Positions 62,340-64,000 of a DNA stretch of 64,000 nucleotides are shown piece after piece. Below the pieces are notes generated by a model. It did no database searches and was not told where the DNA came from. It saw only the letters and a program-made list of their open reading frames with translations. A program made the translations under genes and the position numbers. Source of the DNA: Aromatoleum toluolicum (GTDB lineage: Bacteria > Pseudomonadota > Gammaproteobacteria > Burkholderiales > Rhodocyclaceae); NCBI RefSeq assembly GCF_012911005.2, contig NZ_WTVS01000008.1, positions 54,088 through 118,087 on the forward strand, given 5' to 3'. How positions within the stretch are numbered: the stretch's first letter is position 1; each line of letters opens with the position of its first letter.

Positions 62340-63962
62340 TCATGCGCTGCGCAGCCCGAGCAGGCGGGTGACGGCGATCGCCAGCAGCGGCAGCGCGAGG
62401 CCCAGTACGAGGACCGTCACGAGGAGCTGGCCGAGTTGGGAGTAATCCGCCGGCACCGTGACCGCTGCGGTCGCGGCGTCGCGCACTTCGCGGGTGACCG
62501 TGTAGATGCCGTTGAGGTACTTCGTGCCGAGCTGGGAGGCCGACAGGGCGAGGTTCGTGAACGAGGCCATCACCGCGAAGAAGGTCGCCTTGAGGTGTGC
62601 CGGGGCGGAGTTCGCGATCCACGCGAGCATCGGCACCATCGACACCTGTCCGAGCGGCGATTCGAGGGCGGTGTTGGCGATGGCGATGAAGCGCGCGTCG
62701 ACGAATCCGCCCGTCGCGGCAGCGGTCCATTCGTGCAGGCCGTGGAACATGCCGAGGATGGGCAGCGACAGCAGCGTGCTGGCGAGGGTCAGGAAGATCA
62801 CGATGTGCGCGATCGACTTTTCTGCCATGAAGCGGCGGAAGAGGAAGAGCCCTGCGAGCGTGAGGGTGCTGGTGATGAGGTCCAGCCGCGACAGGAAGCT
62901 CTGGTCGAAGCCGAGCTCGTCGATCATCCACCAGCTCGCCCCGGCGCCGGGACCGGGCATGGCGCGGAAGACGAAGATCACGATGACGGTGCCGAGCAGG
63001 GTGCGGCGGGCGTCGTCGGACAGTTCGCGCACCAAGCGGTAGATCATCACGCCGATGATCGTGAACGAGGCGGCGAAGATCAGTTCCTGGCCGTAGCCGA
63101 GGCCGGACAGGCCGACCGCGAGGGTGAGCGCGACGAAGGCGGCGCTGCCGCCGAGGATCCACCAGTTGGGGGCGGTGGGCTGCTCGGGTGCGTGGACGAG
63201 GCGGTCGATTTCCTCCGCGCTATGCCCGAGGCCGGCGAGGCGCCGGGCTTCGCGGCGCTTGAGCAGGCCTGCGAGCAGCACGCCGCTCACGGACAGCAGC
63301 GGGATGACCAGCGCGAGCTCGTAGATGCGTACGTAGATCGCGACCTTGTCCGCTTCCGGCAGCGCTTCGCTGCCCTGGAACATCGCGACGTTGGCCAGCG
63401 ACACGAGCACGGTGCCGCCGATGATCGCGACGCGGCCGAGCATCTGCATCGTGGTGTGCATCAGGCGCACGGATTCGGCCGGGAAGGGGCGGCCGTCCTC
63501 GCCGATGCGCGGCACGGCTTCGACCGTCATCGCGTCGGCGACGGCGTCCTGCATCACGTAGCCGATCGGCGCAAGCAGGGTCGACAGGACGAACCAGGCC
63601 TCCGCCGACATGACCTCGCGCATTGCGGCGGGGTTGCCGATCAGGCCGATCATGATGATCAGGCTGGCGGCGATGAGCGAGGCGCCGAGATAGACCAGCC
63701 CGGCCTTGTGCCGCCACAGCAGGTCGACGAGATGGCCGATGGGCATCTTGAGCGCCCACGGGATGCCCGCCCAGAATCCCAGTGCGGCAAGGAAGGAGGC
63801 CGACAGGCCGAGGTAGTCCTTGACGAAGAAGGTGCCGACGATGCCGGTGAGGCCGGAGACCCCTGCGGCGACATAGACCATCAGCGGCGGCAGGTAGGAC
63901 AGGCGCATCTCGCGGCCGAGTTCGAGGATGGTGCGGTCGAACCAGCGAAGCAGGGCAGTCAT
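62340..63962 (-). CDS. MFS-type membrane transporter, BT1/folate-biopterin-like
   Basis: Polytopic protein of 540 aa with about 12-14 hydrophobic segments. The N-terminus YLPPLMVYVAAGVSGL, the loop GIPWALKMPIGHLVDLLWRHKAG and ASLLIIMIGLIG-type helices resemble the BT1/folate-biopterin transporter branch of the MFS. A longer cytoplasmic loop (about 235-265) splits the two halves. The substrate is unproven. Same strand as the EF-G-like gene, 76 bp upstream of it. Confidence 0.75.
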   Translation of the reverse strand: MTALLRWFDRTILELGREMRLSYLPPLMVYVAAGVSGLTGIVGTFFVKDYLGLSASFLAALGFWAGIPWALKMPIGHLVDLLWRHKAGLVYLGASLIAASLIIMIGLIGNPAAMREVMSAEAWFVLSTLLAPIGYVMQDAVADAMTVEAVPRIGEDGRPFPAESVRLMHTTMQMLGRVAIIGGTVLVSLANVAMFQGSEALPEADKVAIYVRIYELALVIPLLSVSGVLLAGLLKRREARRLAGLGHSAEEIDRLVHAPEQPTAPNWWILGGSAAFVALTLAVGLSGLGYGQELIFAASFTIIGVMIYRLVRELSDDARRTLLGTVIVIFVFRAMPGPGAGASWWMIDELGFDQSFLSRLDLITSTLTLAGLFLFRRFMAEKSIAHIVIFLTLASTLLSLPILGMFHGLHEWTAAATGGFVDARFIAIANTALESPLGQVSMVPMLAWIANSAPAHLKATFFAVMASFTNLALSASQLGTKYLNGIYTVTREVRDAATAAVTVPADYSQLGQLLVTVLVLGLALPLLAIAVTRLLGLRSA

Positions 63963-64000
63963 CGGGGGCGGATTCCGTTGGGACTTGGTCGGGGTAAGGG

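Overview
The window is about 64 kb of contiguous, very GC-rich (strongly GC3-biased), gene-dense chromosomal DNA. It carries no insertion sequence, prophage, CRISPR array or rRNA operon that I can see. Gene content and synteny (xseB-ispA-dxs-folE2 beside a divergent Rieske oxygenase; ribF-ileS-lspA-fkpB-ispH; radC/coaBC-dut with rpmB-rpmG; clpS-clpA beside a cold-shock gene; soxYZ/fccAB; a monomeric next to a dimeric isocitrate dehydrogenase) point to a betaproteobacterium, most likely Rhodocyclales (Azoarcus/Aromatoleum/Thauera group). That assignment is inference from gene content, not a database match.

Layout. 1-11 kb: the end of pntB, a small exported protein, a PAS-EAL protein, rhlE, rlmM, a lipoprotein, an orphan ugpB-type binding protein with ugpQ, ispB, tRNA-Pro(CGG) and a spermidine-synthase-fold protein. 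11-17 kb: a HicA-like protein, a MaoC/PhaJ-type hydratase, folE2, dxs, ispA, xseB and a Rieske oxygenase. 17-27.7 kb: a two-gene RND efflux system, then ispH, fkpB, lspA, ileS and ribF. 27.7-33.7 kb: amiC, tsaE, queG, murI, sseA, a SpoIIAA-like gene and an EamA transporter. 33.8-42.2 kb: glpK-glpD, another EamA transporter, a DUF2917 gene facing a LysR regulator, and an OmpR/EnvZ-type two-component system facing a Spy/CpxP-like gene. 42.3-51.4 kb: aceA, rraA, clpA, clpS, csp, rpmG, rpmB, radC, coaBC, dut and a Nudix gene. 51.4-64 kb: fccAB facing soxYZ, aceK, monomeric idh, dimeric icd, an orphan DUF4212 gene, an EF-G-like GTPase and an MFS transporter.

How the genes connect. Isoprenoid supply is well represented (dxs, ispA, ispB, ispH). 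Glycerophosphodiester and glycerol use could run through ugpB/ugpQ and then glpK/glpD. The isocitrate branch point is unusually complete: isocitrate lyase (aceA), two unrelated isocitrate dehydrogenases, and the AceK kinase/phosphatase. A 14-bp palindrome, GTCTTATATAAGAC (one mismatch at aceA), lies upstream of both aceA and the monomeric idh; I consider it the best regulatory lead in the window.

Other points worth a second look: a sharply AT-rich, rare-codon patch inside tsaE, a possible switchable leader on the cold-shock mRNA, an EAL domain missing catalytic residues, and an EF-G paralogue with altered G motifs. I found no clear multi-gene defence system or other wholly new system.
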